DNA of 64,000 bases, taken from positions 11,945,098 to 12,009,097 of the forward strand of contig NC_135560.1 in the NCBI RefSeq assembly GCF_964340395.1, written 5' to 3'. This document shows positions 47,106 through 60,771 of the stretch, one piece after another. The position numbers and the translations under genes are program-made. Every line of letters starts with the position of its first letter. The stretch's first letter is position 1. The notes beneath the pieces are model-generated. The model did not search any database and was not told where the DNA came from. It saw nothing but the letters and a program-made list of their open reading frames with translations. Origin of the DNA: Glandiceps talaboti (taxonomy: Eukaryota; Hemichordata; Enteropneusta; Spengelidae).

Positions 47106-50100
47106 TCAATATCTGTATGGTCTTCTCTCGCTATCTCCATATCTTCCTGGAACATCTCTTCTGTAGTAATAGTCATAATCATATGCTGTTTCTCTTCCAC
47201 CGTAGCGTGATTCTTGTCTGTAAGGTGGGTAGCCGTCACCTCGGCGGTCTTGAGGGATTGTGCTAGACCCCCTTGGACCATAAGCTGAAGACTCTGGTCT
47301 ATACGGATCATAATCTCTTGTCCTCTCATATGATCTACCGTACAATCTGGCAGCATCTTCACGATCATATGTTCTCTCAAACTCTCGTTCCCGATTTACA
47401 ACGCCTATGGTTCGCATACTGCTATACGGTCGGTCTAGTCTCTCAATTGGCCTACCGTAACCATAGTCTCGTACCTCGACTCCCCTATATGTTGTTGCGG
47501 GTGGCAGCCCACTTTTATCAAGTTCACTACTAAGAGACTTTTCTGGCTGTAATGTACTGATTTGTGAACTTATTCCACTATATGCTGATGTTCCAACCTG
47601 ACCTGCTCGAAGGGAATAAGAAGGTATTGGATTGCCCACTTCTGTGGGCGATACAACACTACTACTGGTGGTGGTATCTCCACTACCCAAGGTTGATGAA
47701 ACTGTCTTTATTTGATTCAGTCCACTCACTACTTGATTTTCTTGGCCAAGAACAGGAATAGAATTCTTTGGTGGATCTCCTCCCAGCACTGGAATAGGTG
47801 ATGTCGGTTCTAATGATGTTGTGTCACTTTGTTGTACATTGTTCCAATTTTCTTGGCTTCCTGATGTAGTATTTACAGGCTGCGGTTGCTGCTGTTGCAT
47901 TACTAACGAGGTACTACTAATGGGCACACTTTGTATATTTCCTTCACTAGCTACTACTTTGATGGGTGAAGTTATGGGTTGGATTTGGCTAATGCTTCCT
48001 GCTTTGTTTCTTTCAATTGGTGAAACAGGTTGTGCTGTTTGTGAAGTTACAACTGTTTGAACATTTCCCCCAAGAGGGGTTCTCTGTGGACCTTGTTGTA
48101 TATTGGTAGGAGGCAGTGTCAAAACTGGAGAACTGATAGGAATGTTTTGTTGAATGCTGGAAACAGGTGGTTGTACTGTCATGCCTAGTGTGCCTGAAGG
48201 CCGAGGACCAGGTACGCGCAGTATCCCTAACGGTTGTGGTGCTCTATTCATTTGTTGTGTTGGTCCAGTGAACCTGTTGACAGGTGGTGGTGATGGCAGG
48301 GTAGCGTTAGCTCCATGTATTGCTTCAGGTGACGGTCCAGAAGGCCTCGTGCCAGACGACAGTACTCCTTGTATCTGTGTAGTAAGTGAAGTGGTTGAAG
48401 CAGTCGAAATATTTGTCGGTTGGTTTAGAGCCTCTTTTTTCACGTCCTCCATCTTTCCTTGTCTCTGATTTGCATGTTTTTCCTTCTCTATAGCTGACTT
48501 CACAGTCTCTGTTAAAGCTGACAAGCCACTCAGAAAGTCAGAACTTGCACCACTTTGGTTTTGTTGTGTGGTTGAAATCAGTCGTGAGAGGAATTCTATC
48601 GGATTAGCAGTTGCAGCAGGAGCTTTGGTGTTTTCATCTCTGACAGGAGTTCCTTCTTCGTCCCTCAAAGGGGTTCCAATCTGTCCTTTGCTACCGTCCA
48701 CGTTCCCTGCCACACTGGCCTTCCCTGTCAGTTGTGTGTTTGCCTGTGCTATGCCGAGTATCTGTGAGGGTGTCATACTACCACTGGATGAGCCAGCCTG
48801 AGCATCTGCTATTCCAGTTTGTGACGACGGTGAATTGCCCCAGGACTGTGGCTGTACAGGAGGTTTATGCATGGGTGGTGTTGAAATGTTTGGACTTTGA
48901 CCTGACCTTGCTGGCGAGTCAAACAATTCTTTCTGCACTGATTGTGGCAGAATTGGAGCATTTTGCATAACTTGCTGTAACCTTGAGTCAAGATCAAGAC
49001 CTCCACCACCTTGTCCAAAAGTTGGAATCACAGGAGCAGTGTATTTAGACTTCTTTGGCTCTATTTTAGTGATGATGTGTGATGCCATGCTTCGCTTGGT
49101 TGACACACTGGCAGTGTTTCTTGTAAGATTTGGAGATAGCTGTAGATCTAAAGGTGAGCCTTCAGGTGACAGTGCTGACAGACTTGATCCTGGAGAGTAA
49201 GCTGGAATTTCTTGTACTTTAGCTTTACCCGAACTTGTTTTCACATTTGCTGCATGCTTCGAAGAGCCAGATAATTTTGTAGACTGCATGGTGTTTGACT
49301 GAGCACCAGACATGAAGGGTGAATACATCATACCTGTACCACATAAACAGAAAATACAACATTCTCTTAAAGGTTGTCAAAACAAAACACAAATGTATAA
49401 CACAGCCAATGTTTTTTGCTATGGTTGAGGAACCCCAGTAACACAGCGAGAGAAAGGGATAAAAATGGCAGTGATTCCCTATAGAGTCTATGGTAATTTT
49501 GTTTGGAAACCCTGGTAAAATGACATGGGAACCCCAGTAGATTTTACCTAGTTACCAGCCCTTAGGGAAATACACTGAAAGTTATGCTTTAAGAGGCTTA
49601 CTGAGCATTTGTCAGCATGTGTTTGAACAGCTGTAAAGGATATTTTGAAAGTACAGTGCATTGCAGGAAACTATATAGTGTGTTGGTCTCAAAGGCTCCG
49701 TGCAAAACAGACACACGTTTCCTTTTATATTTGAGAACAAAGAGAATTCTTTTCTAGGTTTTCTCTAGATTGAAATGCTTTTCAAACATCGTATCTTCAA
49801 GATATAAAAACATTTTTTTCAATCATCAATAAATCAATCAAGAGATAAAAATATTTATACCGTGCAGTATTCAAGTATCAAGTAATGATCGATGGTGCTG
49901 AGCAAAAGTCATCACTATACTTTTGTCAAGGATAACTACTTCGAATATGAGTTGATGGTGGTGGTGGTGGTGGTGGTGGCGGCAAGGTACATTTTTGTAA
50001 AACATTTATTTACCTGTAACTGGCACCTGGCCTAATCCAGGGGGTGGTGGGATGGGTTTGGTGCTGTCCACTTTAGCCTTTCTGGTGGTAGTAGTTGAAA

Positions 50101-53100
50101 CAGGTCTGGTACCTGATTTTGTTACACCAGTGATGGTTTTAATTGGTTCAGCAGCTGGTATATGACAGAGAGAAATCTTACATTAGAATCCTTGAATGGG
50201 AACATGAAACTCACAAAATATCACTTGAATCACCTGGGTATAGACATATGGTACAGGCTTCTCACAACCTATTCAAGCAGTTCATTCCATCTACATAATA
50301 TAATATCATATCATATCATATACAACATTGGATAAAGTGGCACAAGCTGAGTTTATAAACCTTTTTATTCAAGTGAAAATACTTACATAAAACCTTGATT
50401 AAACTATTCTAGTATAATGTTAATGTTGATATATGTCTCTATGACATTACAATTTGTGTTCTGACATTGTTAGAATGGTTGATTGTACAGTAGGGATTTC
50501 CTCCACATTTATTACATAATAAATTAATAAATTACATCATTGGATCATTTATACGTGACTTCTTAATACCAGGTTTGAGTTCAGTCATTTGCAAGTGATG
50601 GTTACGTATACTTCAGAAAGTAGAATACTGCGAGTACCTTTTCAATATGCATCAAAAATGGCACCCCATAAAACGACTTTCACATATAAATAAACTCAGC
50701 TTTTAATTTTAATACACACCTTTACAATGTTGTAATGTTATGTTATTTGTGTATTAAAGTATTTTAAAGGTATTTGCATGAATGCTTGCAGCATTCTCTG
50801 CTCCGATACTTTCAAGAGTGTAGCGAGTGCAAGTGCAGCAGAAAACACAATAAATACCCCTGAGTACCCACTCTGGAACTAGTTATAGCTAGTATAAACT
50901 GGTACATGTGTATATACTTTGACTAGACAAAACTTAGAACCTTACCTATGATGGTACATTTTTGTACACGTACCTGCTGATTTTTCATCATCAGATTCTA
51001 ACATACAATATATCTAGTATAAACTGGTACATGTATATATATTTTGAGACAGCAAAACTTAGAATCTTACCTATGATGGTACCCGCCGGTTTTTCCTCAT
51101 CTGAGTCTGACATATCCATGTCTTCCACACCTACGTTATCTTGACTTGGATCATATGGTGGTGTTGGTGGAGTTGCTCCTATAGCATAACACAAATACAA
51201 GAAATATGAAGTTACAGTTGCAGGGTAATATATTACATGGTACACCAGGGAACTTGCAATCCAGACTGAGCATGCTCACATGCAAAGGACTATGGGATTA
51301 CTTGTGGCTATCATAATACCTACTCTGGAGTTACTGATAAAATAAACCTCCCACAATGGTCAGGATAACTATGAATTGATCATTCGTGGTTGCAAACAAT
51401 GTAACAGTATTGTTTACAATACCAATTCATTAGTATTTATTATCACATTTCCCATGATGCAACATTCAACATGGCGGGTTTGCAAGTTCCCTATTGCCAC
51501 ATGGGGAATATCCCTCGTTTATTCATTTTTCAAAGCTGAAAAAAATGTGTGAGTAGTATGTACTGGAAATATGAGACATTCTTATAGAGGTGGTCTTCCA
51601 CAACACTTACGGATATCTATAGACCAGCAATTTTTGGAAAATTTGAATCATTATTGCATTTAGGAATAAAAAATTAAATTATACAATATATTGGTATCCC
51701 AAGATTCTGGGTAACAAGAGAATAATAATTTGTACACTCTGAATCAGAAACAGCCCATATCCATTTATCATCTCATCCACAGAGTTGAACAGTTATTTTG
51801 TTGTCAAAAGCTGATTAAATAGCTCTCACAAATCTGAGAGAATATGTTGATCAATGCAGTCATTTGTTTCAAACAAAAAGTACTGTAAAATTCTCAAGAC
51901 TTTCATGTTTGTGTCAGTGGACTTTTGAAATGCAAAGTGAGACAGAGTATACGCTACAACAAAGCTTCCATTTTTTAAACACCAAAAGTACTGTCAGGGC
52001 AGTGGATGACCCCGTCCGGCATTCATCTAAAATAGCCAACACAAAAAACTACCATCCACTGCAAAACATTCTATTGTTCTTACAAAGTGCATAATATAGA
52101 TACGAATTATCATACCTGCCCATTGAAAATACATGTAAGTTAACACATCTAAGGAGAATGGCACTTTGAAACAATGAGCAGGAAGATAGTCATAGCTGGC
52201 CTAAGTTCTTTCTGTAAAATTCTAACAACTTTCATGTCTATTTCAAAACATTCACATTTATGTTAGTAAAGTGTACAATGCAAAGTGATGTACAGTATAC
52301 AATGCAGTTTACCTGGAGATGGGGCATCCATTGTTGGTGACGGAATCGGACTGCTTGGATCTGGTAGAAATTTCTTTAACTCATCCAGCCTTTTCTTTAG
52401 ACTAGATACCCTTGTGCCAAAATTCTTGTAGGCCTGTAAAACAAAACAAATGTAATCAGTTATTTTTTTTCATCATAACTCAAAGCCTCTGGCAAACTAT
52501 TTGACAACAGAAAGTGAATATCACTTGGATTATTCTGTTAGATCCAGTTAATGAAGAAGGACAAGTGATTTGTTCAAAACATGTCTGTTTCTCAATCAAA
52601 AGTGGAAGAAGAGAACTTGTGTATAAATCATTCTAATATTCTGCACCTCTTTAGAATTATTTACAGTGTTCTCCCTGGGATAGATTGCAAGGTGACTAAT
52701 TTGCATATTGATTTACATATAAATAACATGATAATTTGCATATTGGTTTGCATAGTGATCAGCATATACTATGCATGTCCTCAACACTGGACCAAACTCT
52801 GACATGTTTATTTTAACACATACACACATGGACATTGAGGATCAGCCATTTCTCTTCATGTGAAAGTATTATTGTGATTTTGTCATTCAAAGATTACTAA
52901 ATCTCAAGGATGGTAGAACACTTTTGAAGGACAGTAGAAACCTGCCTAGCATGGTAGCCTAGATGGCAAGGATGGTGTTTGCACCGTGCTTTCCCTATAG
53001 TGGGGAGAACACTGTGTTAACAGGCTGCATGTTATAAGTAGAGTCATAGCATGTAAGCGTACAATAGATTGTATTGAATCTGATAGACCAGGTATAGTAT

Positions 53101-56100
53101 TACACATACATGTATTGAGAAAACTGCTGAATGAATACTAATATAAAAGTATGAAACTCACATTAGCTACAATTTTAGCTTCACTGTACTGTGCTTCATA
53201 GAATAGCTCACTCTTTTCTAACACTTCTATTAGCTTGGTTCTATCTCCAATCTCCTTCTCCTGAGACTTGATGTACTCTTCCAGTTTGTTGGCACCCTCT
53301 TCAAACTGCTGTGAAAACCTCTTACCATCATTGCGATCTACAAAAGGAGAGACAAGTGAGTTCATCACAAGACCACTGCTAGTGCACATACACGTACAGC
53401 ATGCATGTATGAATATGCACACACACATTACATACATTCATGAAATGTATTACTATATTGGGGCAATAGTCATAATTACTGCATAAAAACTAATGTCAAA
53501 TTCAATACCACATACAAGAGTTTATGTTACCTTTGAGCTGTCTCAGTGCCTCTGTACTTGTAACGTCCACCTTGGAATTTACCAATTGTTTCCTCTTTAG
53601 TTCCACCTCTCCCTCCAGTCTTGTGAACTTCTCAATGCCATCTGTCACACTGTGAGGCTAACATGGTAAAAGAAATACATGTAAGGTGTAAATGTGAATA
53701 CATAGATGTGGTGACTGAGAACGTACATAAGATGTACCAGTTTTCCCAAGCCAGTTGCCTAGGTTGCAAAAGCTATACAACAGCAAGAGATACTGATTGT
53801 CACCAATGTGGTGGTCAGTGTCCAAATGTGGACAAAAAGCTGCTTCTAAATACTGCCCCCAGTGGCCAAACTCTACAATTTTACATGCAACTGAATATGG
53901 TGTACAGTTGTTGAACAATCTGACAAGTTCATGATATTCTAAAATGTTTAGCTTTTACGTGGTATTACTATTTTAAATTGTCGAGTGTCAGTCATCTGTG
54001 AATGAATGAAAATGTGAAGTCAACATTACTCAACAGAAATTGTTACATTTAGTATTGCTATGGTGATTGTGTAGTGCCTATAGGTCATAACATCAATCTA
54101 ACTTTATCAACACTGTTGTCAAGATATTCATCACAGGTAAATATAACAAATGACTTGAAAAAAATACATTGAACACTTTTCTTTTCAGAAACATACAACA
54201 CCTCCCACCCCCATCCCATCTAATTTCATTTCATTAATACAATATGAAATAAATCCATACCTTGAATTCTGCAAGGAACTTTGTGCTTGGCCTGGCTTTC
54301 ACCTTTGCTGATGCAGCTACAAGAAAGAGATATTTCTACAGTTACTTCAAAGAAATTACTACAAAGTTTATTATACCTACACCTACTGTGACCTCGTGGA
54401 CACTTCAGTTTACTGTTAAAAGTGCAAGTCAGATCTGAGGACTAACATTGGACTGAGAAATAAAGCTACACAGCAGAATTACAGAAAGAGTTGACCCTTA
54501 ACAAAAGTATACACCTCTCTAATTGTCAAGGCTTCAATGATTAGACAGTAATAATACAAGAACACAGGATTCACAAATTAGGCCTCAAGAGATTCCAGTC
54601 ATTTTTCAGGTATGTCAAATTGAATTATTACGAGAAAGATTCCGAAAAAATGAAATATTGATGAAAACAAGTAAGAATGAGAGAAGAAAGTGCTCTTTTA
54701 TATGTAAATTTTTTAACATTACAATTTACAGAAAATTACAAGAAAGAAAGTTTAAGGAGAACAACACTCCAGGCAATAATCTTTATTCATCCAAATAAAT
54801 AAGGCAATTTGACTATTTACCTAAGGGAATAAGCACTTACAAGTCATGAATATTCAGTGTACATCTAATACATATGTATTATGCTATGTCCCATGAGGTA
54901 ATGGTGGATCCGGGTGAGAACAATAGAGGTATACAAAAGTTTCAATTTGGTGTTTCTTCGCAATCTTATAAAATTTGTGTGATGTAAAATCATAAAATGA
55001 CTCTTCAGAACCCAAGTTAATGAAAATACTGTTATTTCCTGGAGTGATATCCCCCTTTCACGATGTATTATTTGATAAATACGAGATATTATTTACATGT
55101 ACACGTGTACAGCTGTTTTCTACTGGTATTCTTTTATATGCAGAGACAAAGTAGATTTTACTTTAACTCTTTAACTTACTGATTGCTGCATTCAGTTTTT
55201 CGACAAATTCACCGTCATACACATTTCTTTCTTCCCAGATGTTAAATATTCGCTGAATGTTGGGCCTTATTGACGGTTCCCTGAAATATGAACATTAGAA
55301 ACATCATAAGAGATTAGAAGTCAGCACCTTGAGAACATTATGAAGGAAAAGTGCTTTTACCAACTTGCTTTGTTGTCTATTAATTTTTACAGACACTTAC
55401 ATGTAGATTGTCAGATCATTATACACATGTAAATGTTCACCGTGAGGAGTTCTCTGAGATGGCATTTATCATCCTTGAATAAAAACTTGCAGATACAATA
55501 ACTGCATGTATATTGTAGGTCTGAGATTGAAAAGTTACCTTGAGCATGTATTAAGCGTGGTAAATACAGACCTTGTCAAGACTTACTTCCATCCTGAATG
55601 ATGAAACTCCAACAACATTAAACTAGCTGACTCACCCTTGTCATCTAGCCTGAAAGACCCATGCATTCCTTCCACTTATATAATGCAAGTGTGATTACAT
55701 AAGTGGACCAATGGCTGAACCTTCCAGACTACCTTGAAGTTGTCATCAGTATATACCTAAATCTAGTGTTATATCACTTTTGACTTGAATGTACTGCTCT
55801 TTAGTATACATGTATATCACTAACACACATAATGTTCAGATGTGACCAAGGCATCCTTTGCTACCTATTTTTATCTTGAACATGCCTTTAGATAAAGATG
55901 TTGAACATGAGATGAACTATGACTTACCTCACTAGTGCAGCAGCCTCTGCTAACTTCAGACCAAATGCATCTACAAATATACCACCTTTCCTCTTGCTGT
56001 GTTGTATAACATCATTACACAGGTAGAAGAGATTCAACCTCTGGGTGGCTTTCGCTGTGCAGAATAAAAAATTGTAATTTTACTGGCTTATGCTAATTAT

Positions 56101-57669
56101 ACTATGAATATTAATTAGTGCATGAATATTTATATCATCAAGGACTCAAGTTACAGTTGGGAGGTCCATGTGGATATACTTTTGAATATTTTTGAAATTT
56201 CATCTCTGTAGTTATTTCAAGTCTTTGAATTTTCAAACTTGAAGTGTCCCCTTCACACTACTTGGTGCTGTACATCTACATGTATATGGCAATCCTTTGA
56301 CTTTTTTTGGAATGTCAATAAAGAAATGACAGGGAAATCTGGTATAATCTGCACTGCAGGGATTCATTTGACTTCTATACTTGAGAAAATGCCTAGTAAC
56401 GAGTCTGGAATCCTTTAGTGAATTTCACCCACTTTTACAACTAACACAAGCAACTACATTACAATACATGTAACATAAACATACAAGAATGATCACATCA
56501 TGTATAAGCCAAAAATATGGAATATATACACTGGTCGTTCTACATCACAACAACGCACGTCTACAATGTACATCACAACAATGTGTGTCTACGTCACTGG
56601 TTCTGCTGTGTTCAAAATATGAGTCAAAACATTCAAAATTGCTATATACTTTCCCAGATTTTTCTTTGATATTACTGGCACTCTTATAATTATGTTATTC
56701 TCCAATATTTTTTTTCATTCAGCCAGAAAATACTCATGACCTAAGGGTTGTCATTACTCGTCTATTGACTCTTAATGACAAAGACCCCTTAGGTCACTCA
56801 TATTTTCCTTCACTGAATGAAGAAAAATATTGGGGAATAACATCTAAATGATCATGGACTCTCTATGGGTTCACTCATATAATCATGTAGATCCCCTGAT
56901 GGGATCTATGAATGAGTTCCTCTCCCAGGATCTACAGTTCATTGTATCAAATGAAAATTTCTTCTCCTTGTCAAAAAAACTGAAGTGAACATGATAATAC
57001 AGTATCACACAATGTACACTTGTAGGTACAATACATAATTATATTAAAAACAATTCTGTGCGTATTCATTGATACTGATTTATCAAAGTCAAACAAGAAA
57101 AGAATGTAAATTTCTCAACTACTCAATTTAATAACTTCACAGAAATGTTTACTCAAAAGAATTGTCAGTGTTACATTATTTTCAGCCATTCTAATACAGT
57201 TGTGTGACATTTTGAATGTAACGGACGTGAGGACAGCTACACTGTTAGTTACGATTATTTGGAAAGGGGTGTAGATGTGGCAGTATCGAGTCTAAATCTG
57301 AGCATAATATGGTGATAAAATTGTAAGTTGTACACTGGACTCGTCCACTATTTTAGCAGAATGGCCTCTCTCTTTGACCATCCTCCATATTTTGTAAATA
57401 TTCCCTGTCAATACCAACAGACAAGATGTGTAGTAAATCTAGTAAATGGCACATCTGCACACACAAATGTTGCTACTTCGAGTATTTTCCGAGTATATAA
57501 TTATGAATCCCGACTTACATTTTTTCAAAACTTTCATCCACAGTTGTACAATCTTCTTGTGATTGCTCTTGTGATGCATACACCACAATGACAGGGTCTG
57601 AATACTGTCTTGTGTGTTGTTTACATTTTGTAGTTTACGTTCGAAACTCTGTTCGTTCAGAGACGCCAT
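47106..57669 (-). CDS. RPRD2: RPRD2 orthologue, CTD-interacting (CID) protein of RNA polymerase II
   Basis: Binds the phosphorylated C-terminal domain of RNA polymerase II and recruits phosphatase activity; nuclear. Ten coding exons on the minus strand: 57669-57519, 56054-55928, 55280-55180, 54316-54261, 53657-53531, 53337-53162, 52433-52313, 51178-51071, 50154-50014, 49333-47106, totalling 1111 residues with all phases consistent. The CID starts [20 protein letters not shown] and contains [17 protein letters not shown] and [17 protein letters not shown] coiled-coil region follows ([42 protein letters not shown]), then an acidic patch ([11 protein letters not shown]). The 742-residue last exon is low-complexity Ser/Thr/Pro/Gln with [15 protein letters not shown] and an Arg/Tyr/Asp-rich tail ending PYRY. 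The motifs and tail match human RPRD2 rather than RPRD1A/B, which lack the long tail. The ATG at 57669 precedes the CID by seven residues. Confidence 0.94.
49954..49982. repeat. (TGG)n microsatellite
   Basis: Nine TGG units in the last RPRD2 intron, about 30 bases 3' of the exon 9 donor on the minus strand. Confidence 0.85.
50886..51003 (-). pseudogene. Decayed tandem duplicate of the 3' part of RPRD2 exon 8
   Basis: The segment 51011-51115 (intron plus the 3' half of exon 8) is partly duplicated immediately next to itself. Both copies share TAGTATAAACTGGTACATGT and AAAACTTAGAA.CTTACCTATGATGGTAC. The second copy goes on, after an insertion of about 16 bases, to CTGCTGATTTTTCATCATCAGATTCTAACAT, matching the exon sequence CCCGCCGGTTTTTCCTCATCTGAGTCTGACAT. 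The copied exon half reads [10 protein letters not shown] against [10 protein letters not shown], with no acceptor of its own. Confidence 0.75.
51247..51492. mobile_element. TIR element, family with AGGGAACTTGCA ends, copy 2
   Basis: 246 bases starting AGGGAACTTGCAATCCAGAC and ending TGCAAGTTCCCT, lying in the RPRD2 intron just upstream of exon 8. It aligns with 44644-44868, with one insertion of about 20 bases (CTTGTGGCTATCATAATACC). No ORF. Confidence 0.85.
56521..56842. mobile_element. Fold-back element, copy 2
   Basis: In RPRD2 intron 1. The hairpin at 56694-56842 has stem arms around AATACTCATGACCTAAGGG and CCCCTTAGGTCACTCATATT and ends TTATTCTCCAATA / TATTGGGGAATAA. The non-hairpin left part (CTGGTCGTTCTACATCAC, CACTGGTTCTGCTGTGTTC) matches the copy at 241-521. 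The stem is better preserved here than in copy 1. Confidence 0.75.
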
Positions 57670-58699
57670 TTTGGAAAGCTCGCCAGGCCAGGTCACGTTG
57701 CTTTCATCCAGGGATCGTGGCAAGCACAGACGAAGGTATCAAAACGGCTCGAGTGGAAATCAAATGTTGTTCGGTAGCTTCGAGGATCGAAAACTAAAAC
57801 TCTCTATGGAATAGCCAGTCAAAACAACAAAGAAACGAGTTGATACCACAATACTAGTCGCATCTTTTACCGCAGGTCCGCCATTTCCCAAATTTCTTAT
57901 TACGCATGCTCAGTGTTGAAAGTTGAAAGTGGGTCGCCAAAAGAGGGCTCAGTCTCTACTGACCGAGAAAGTTCACGCTTATACTCATAGTTCAAGCACG
58001 TGGGACTCAAACAAGTGAACAGCAAGGAACGACGTCGACGAACAACATATTACTATGCAACGAAAATCACGTGACATTTTCTGACATAATAAAAAAAGTC
58101 GTAGATCGTCACAGAAATTGTGACTGTTGAGTTGAAAAGTAATTTCCATTGCATGGAAAAGTTGTTGATGCTCATGTTTTCTTTGTTGTCGACTTTAAAG
58201 TTTAATTTCCATAAACATAACCGATCAAATCTGCCCCCCCCCCCTCCCACTTTCAAGGCCAGGTATGATCTGACAACAGATATTAACTGAGTCCCAATGT
58301 CACATAACCGACTGCAGGTGTCTTCTCCACTGTTTGTTACTCTCATTACACACACAGTATTATCATGCAATTGACAAAATATTACAACATAATATTAAAA
58401 TAGTACTACAAATCTTAAAATGTTCATATTTCGTTATTGTTATTGTTGAAGTGGTTAGGTCTGTTTTTATGAGGTTCTAGTATGTCCTGTATTGTTTCAT
58501 ATTTGATGTTTTTAATCAAACTGTTGTGATTTTCTGAATCATATTTTTAAATCTTGCAATTTGTTATGTACAGACCGTTGAGACAGGTATTGAGTAATGG
58601 TCTTTAAACACTAAATTAGTATTATTACTGTCACCGATTGATAGACCGCAGGGCACTCAGGCTTAGTTAGTTATGTTTACGAAAACAAGCAGACAAGCA

Positions 58700-58721
58700 A
58701 ATAAAATAAATAAACAAATAA

Positions 58722-58756
<35 letters not shown>

Positions 58757-58758
58757 AT
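58700..58758. repeat. (AAAT)n microsatellite
   Basis: About 13 AAAT units with minor variants at the left edge. Confidence 0.93.
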
Positions 58759-59336
58759 ACTGACAAGCATCAACAACAGAGTAGTTACAAATCATTATCA
58801 ACTACAAGAATTGCTTTATCTTTTCCTAATATGCGAAATGGCCACAATTGGGATATACACAATTGTTTGTTTTCGTAAACTTAACTAAGCCTGAGTGTCC
58901 CATGGATAGACTTATATCAAATATTTCAATGCTAATTTTAAGGCACCTGATTTTGTTTGTCTCATAATCTTCAAATGTTTTGAATTTGTTATTCATTTCG
59001 AATTTTGTGATGGAAAACGTGGTCAACTTTTTATTTCTATTTTTTCCAGTTCTAGTAGTCTCTGAGTGTTCAACCTGACTGATCACAATCACATCAGTCC
59101 CTATTTCACACAAAAGAACTCTATTGTGTTAAAACTTTTTCTTCAAATAATAAAGTGGAAAAAAAAAGCCCAGAGATTTGAGCAAGTCTAGATACATGTT
59201 AATTTTTATCAACTATAGTGGGCATATCACTTGAAACTGGACTGACTAGATCTTCACTGAAAGCATAACAACAACAACCACCCACCCCCACTCCAACCTG
59301 TTTCAGGAGTAATACAACACATACTAATCCTCATTA

Positions 59337-59348
59337 CACAAACACACA

Positions 59349-59412
<64 letters not shown>
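59337..59412. repeat. (CA)n microsatellite
   Basis: About 35 CA units, with AAACACAC variants at the start. Confidence 0.95.
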
Positions 59413-59413
<1 letters not shown>

Positions 59414-59429
59414 TATTTTTCCCATAGGT

Positions 59430-59575
59430 TTTTATTCAACTTTTAACTTGAATATTTCTGGCATTCAACATACAAAAAGTATTCAACTTTGAACTTGAAA
59501 AATTCTCGCATTCAACATATAAAAAGTATTCAACTTTGAACGTGAATATTTCTGGCCTTCAACATACAAAATATA
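59430..59575. repeat. Short tandem repeat, about 55-bp unit
   Basis: About two and a half units of TATTCAACTTTGAACTTGAA, TATTTCTGGCATTCAACATA and CAAAAAG, directly after the CA tract. Confidence 0.8.
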
Positions 59576-60128
59576 TATATATATAATCTGACAAGTGATA
59601 AGGTTCAATTACAGTTTGGATTTATGCATCTTATTTTGGTCAATCTGATTAAAGTCTTCGTATACTGCAGTATGTTTTCTACTTTGTAAATCAGGGAATA
59701 TTCGCATCTTGTAGAACTATACAATCAAATATAAATGACAAAATTGCTATATTCAGCTCTTGTGCAAAGGTGTCAACGACATTACAAGCTGACTGGATGA
59801 GTTATTTAAATTCAGTGTACTCTTTCCCATTGCAAGCACCCGAGATATCCTAAACTGTCATTCAACCAAATGTTTTAACTAAGGAAACTAGAATAAACAC
59901 TAAAACAAGTCTTCATTGAGGACATAATCCCAAACATTTCAACTTGTACACTTTATGCAGAAAAACTTAATTTCATCAATCAACAGAGCAGTAAAATATC
60001 ACAGTCTTTCTGATATTTTGACAACTGACAGCCATCTTTATCTGGGAATGAGGCCTAGTAAAAGGTCATGACGTCATCGAAATATTGGAAGACTCTGATA
60101 TTTTATTGCACGGTTGATTAATGAAATT

Positions 60129-60430
60129 GCAACCCTTAATGCTGAAGTAAAACACTTTCTCTATGTGCTACACTCATTTTAATAGCATTCATATAAAGTG
60201 TAAAACTATACTGTTTCAAGTGGTTTATTTACAAGCCTAGCAAGTGGCCTTTCTGATGTGGTCAATTAGCAAATGAAACAGTATACTTTTACATTTGATA
60301 TGAATGCTATAACCGATTGTGGTACATACAGAAAATGCTTTACTTTGGTGTTATGGGTTGTATATGACATGGATGCTATAAATGATTGTGGTACATACAG
60401 AAAATGCTTTACTTTGGTGTTATGGGTTGT
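60129..60430. mobile_element. MITE with an internally duplicated right arm
   Basis: The left arm begins GCAACCCTTAATGCTGAAGT and runs through ATAGCATTCATATAAAGTG to TATACTGTTTCA. The right arm is its reverse complement, from TGAAACAGTATAC to GGGTTGT, over about 95 bases at roughly 80-85 percent. The outer 69 bases of the right arm (GCTATAACCGATTGTGGTAC... TTATGGGTTG) are tandemly repeated, ending at 60361 and again at 60430. No ORF is credible. Confidence 0.75.
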
Positions 60431-60771
60431 ACGTTTTGTTGAGAATTCTACACAGTGAATGAAACTATTTAAACATACACTTTTATACATTAATTACAAT
60501 ATAAACCTCAGCAAAATGTCTCATAAAGTGAGCTCTGAGGAAGACAGCTTACCCTGGTAATAGAGCTTTGAAAGTCAGATAAAATGTTGAATTGTACTTT
60601 AAGTGCGAGGGAAAACACAGTAAAATGCCCAAGGAACAGAGGTAGAATTGTGGTTGAGAAACATAGATAAAATTGGATAATGTTTACACACTTTTTATGG
60701 TAATTATGATTAATAAATTTGACTGTTATTGGTATGACCACTGATGGCTATCGAATGAGTAGCTAACTAGT

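Noticed and set aside
47273-48970. Several plus-strand ORFs opposite RPRD2
   Set aside because: Antisense shadows of the 2.2-kb RPRD2 last exon, whose frame is fixed by splice phases and homology.
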